Shown: positions 62,903 to 62,946 of the stretch, piece after piece
Numbering within the stretch: the stretch's first letter is position 1
Layout: the number at the start of each line of letters is the position of its first letter
Assembly (NCBI GenBank): GCA_003612285.1
Contig: RAYE01000030.1
Span: 1-62,946 of the forward strand
From: a bacterium D16-51
GTDB taxonomy: Bacteria; Bacillota; Clostridia; Lachnospirales; Lachnospiraceae
Length of the DNA: 62,946 nucleotides
Direction: 5' to 3'
Position numbers and translations under genes: made by a program
The notes under the pieces: generated by a model
What the model saw: the letters and a program-made list of their open reading frames with translations, nothing else
What the model was told of the DNA's origin: nothing
The model's database searches: none

Positions 62903-62946
62903 ATGACAAACTTATTATACAATGACAAGCACATAATTGGTAGGCT
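62903..62946 (+). CDS. Start of a probable transposase, cut by the window edge
   Basis: A 14-codon start MTNLLYNDKHIIGR runs off the right edge; GAAAGAAG precedes the ATG. Its leader holds two complementary pairs that cross each other (62839-62848 with 62896-62905; 62858-62870 with 62907-62919). The position beside a decayed gene and the short leader with repeats suit an insertion-sequence left end. Family not decided. Confidence 0.45.
   Translation, partial: MTNLLYNDKHIIGR

Overview
The window looks like a chromosomal stretch from a low-GC Gram-positive anaerobe of the Lachnospiraceae (Clostridia). The basis is gene content: the ecfA1-ecfA2-ecfT-truA cluster, a clostridial S-adenosylhomocysteinase, a bacterial glycogen synthase, many NarL/OmpR two-component systems beside ABC exporters, TnpV and relaxase remnants of integrative elements, and strong AGGAGG-type ribosome binding sites. 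No species can be named. No rRNA, tRNA or CRISPR array was recognised.

Region 1 (1-7100) is accessory. It holds an Rpn-type nuclease/transposase gene broken by a 100-bp two-hairpin insertion, a zinc-type macrodomain hydrolase, remnants of a Phd antitoxin and perhaps a conjugation protein, then an intact response regulator / sensor kinase / three-gene ABC exporter cassette. Two nearly identical promoter-operators (about 1973-1999 and 3888-3911) drive the regulator pair and the exporter. A relaxase remnant follows on the other strand.

Region 2 (7100-13500) looks like a defence or conflict island. A RES-domain protein is preceded by a tandem pair of about 94-nt units, each able to fold into three hairpins. 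A cytidine-deaminase-like gene, a 158-bp palindrome and two tandem membrane-anchored TPR proteins follow; the upstream TPR protein carries an N-terminal SMEK-like domain.

Region 3 (13600-47600) is mostly core. It contains glycogen synthase with a 160-residue repetitive N-terminal tail, a small two-gene unit bracketed by inverted repeats, the ECF transporter energising module with truA, an ABC-2 exporter, a zinc-ribbon membrane protein, S-adenosylhomocysteinase, a coiled-coil membrane protein, two carriers (AEC and AGCS), a rhodanese, a fused sensory-hydrogenase/chemotaxis-receptor protein, a NarL-type two-component system divergent from an ABC exporter, an AI-2E family protein, a frameshifted AAA-ATPase, RarA, a P-loop kinase-like protein and an OmpR two-component system.

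Region 4 (47600-62946) is accessory and much decayed: an acyltransferase, a TetR regulator with a readable autoregulatory operator-promoter, a ParE/Phd toxin-antitoxin pair, fragments of an IS256-type transposase and a GH13 enzyme, a VapB with an internally deleted VapC, two DUF1349 genes with an MFS carrier and a divergent AraC regulator, an HXXEE protein, a TnpV remnant, a holin-like small toxin with a probable antisense RNA, a methyltransferase, an unusual pair (a DUF6033-like protein and a protein resembling the C-terminal domain of flagellar cap protein FliD, with no flagellar genes in the window), and the start of a transposase at the right edge.

Several families of small palindromic repeats are scattered through the window. 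One breaks the first gene, another forms a 270-bp terminal-inverted-repeat element with an 8-bp flanking duplication, and a third shares the core CTAGTACAG at four places.
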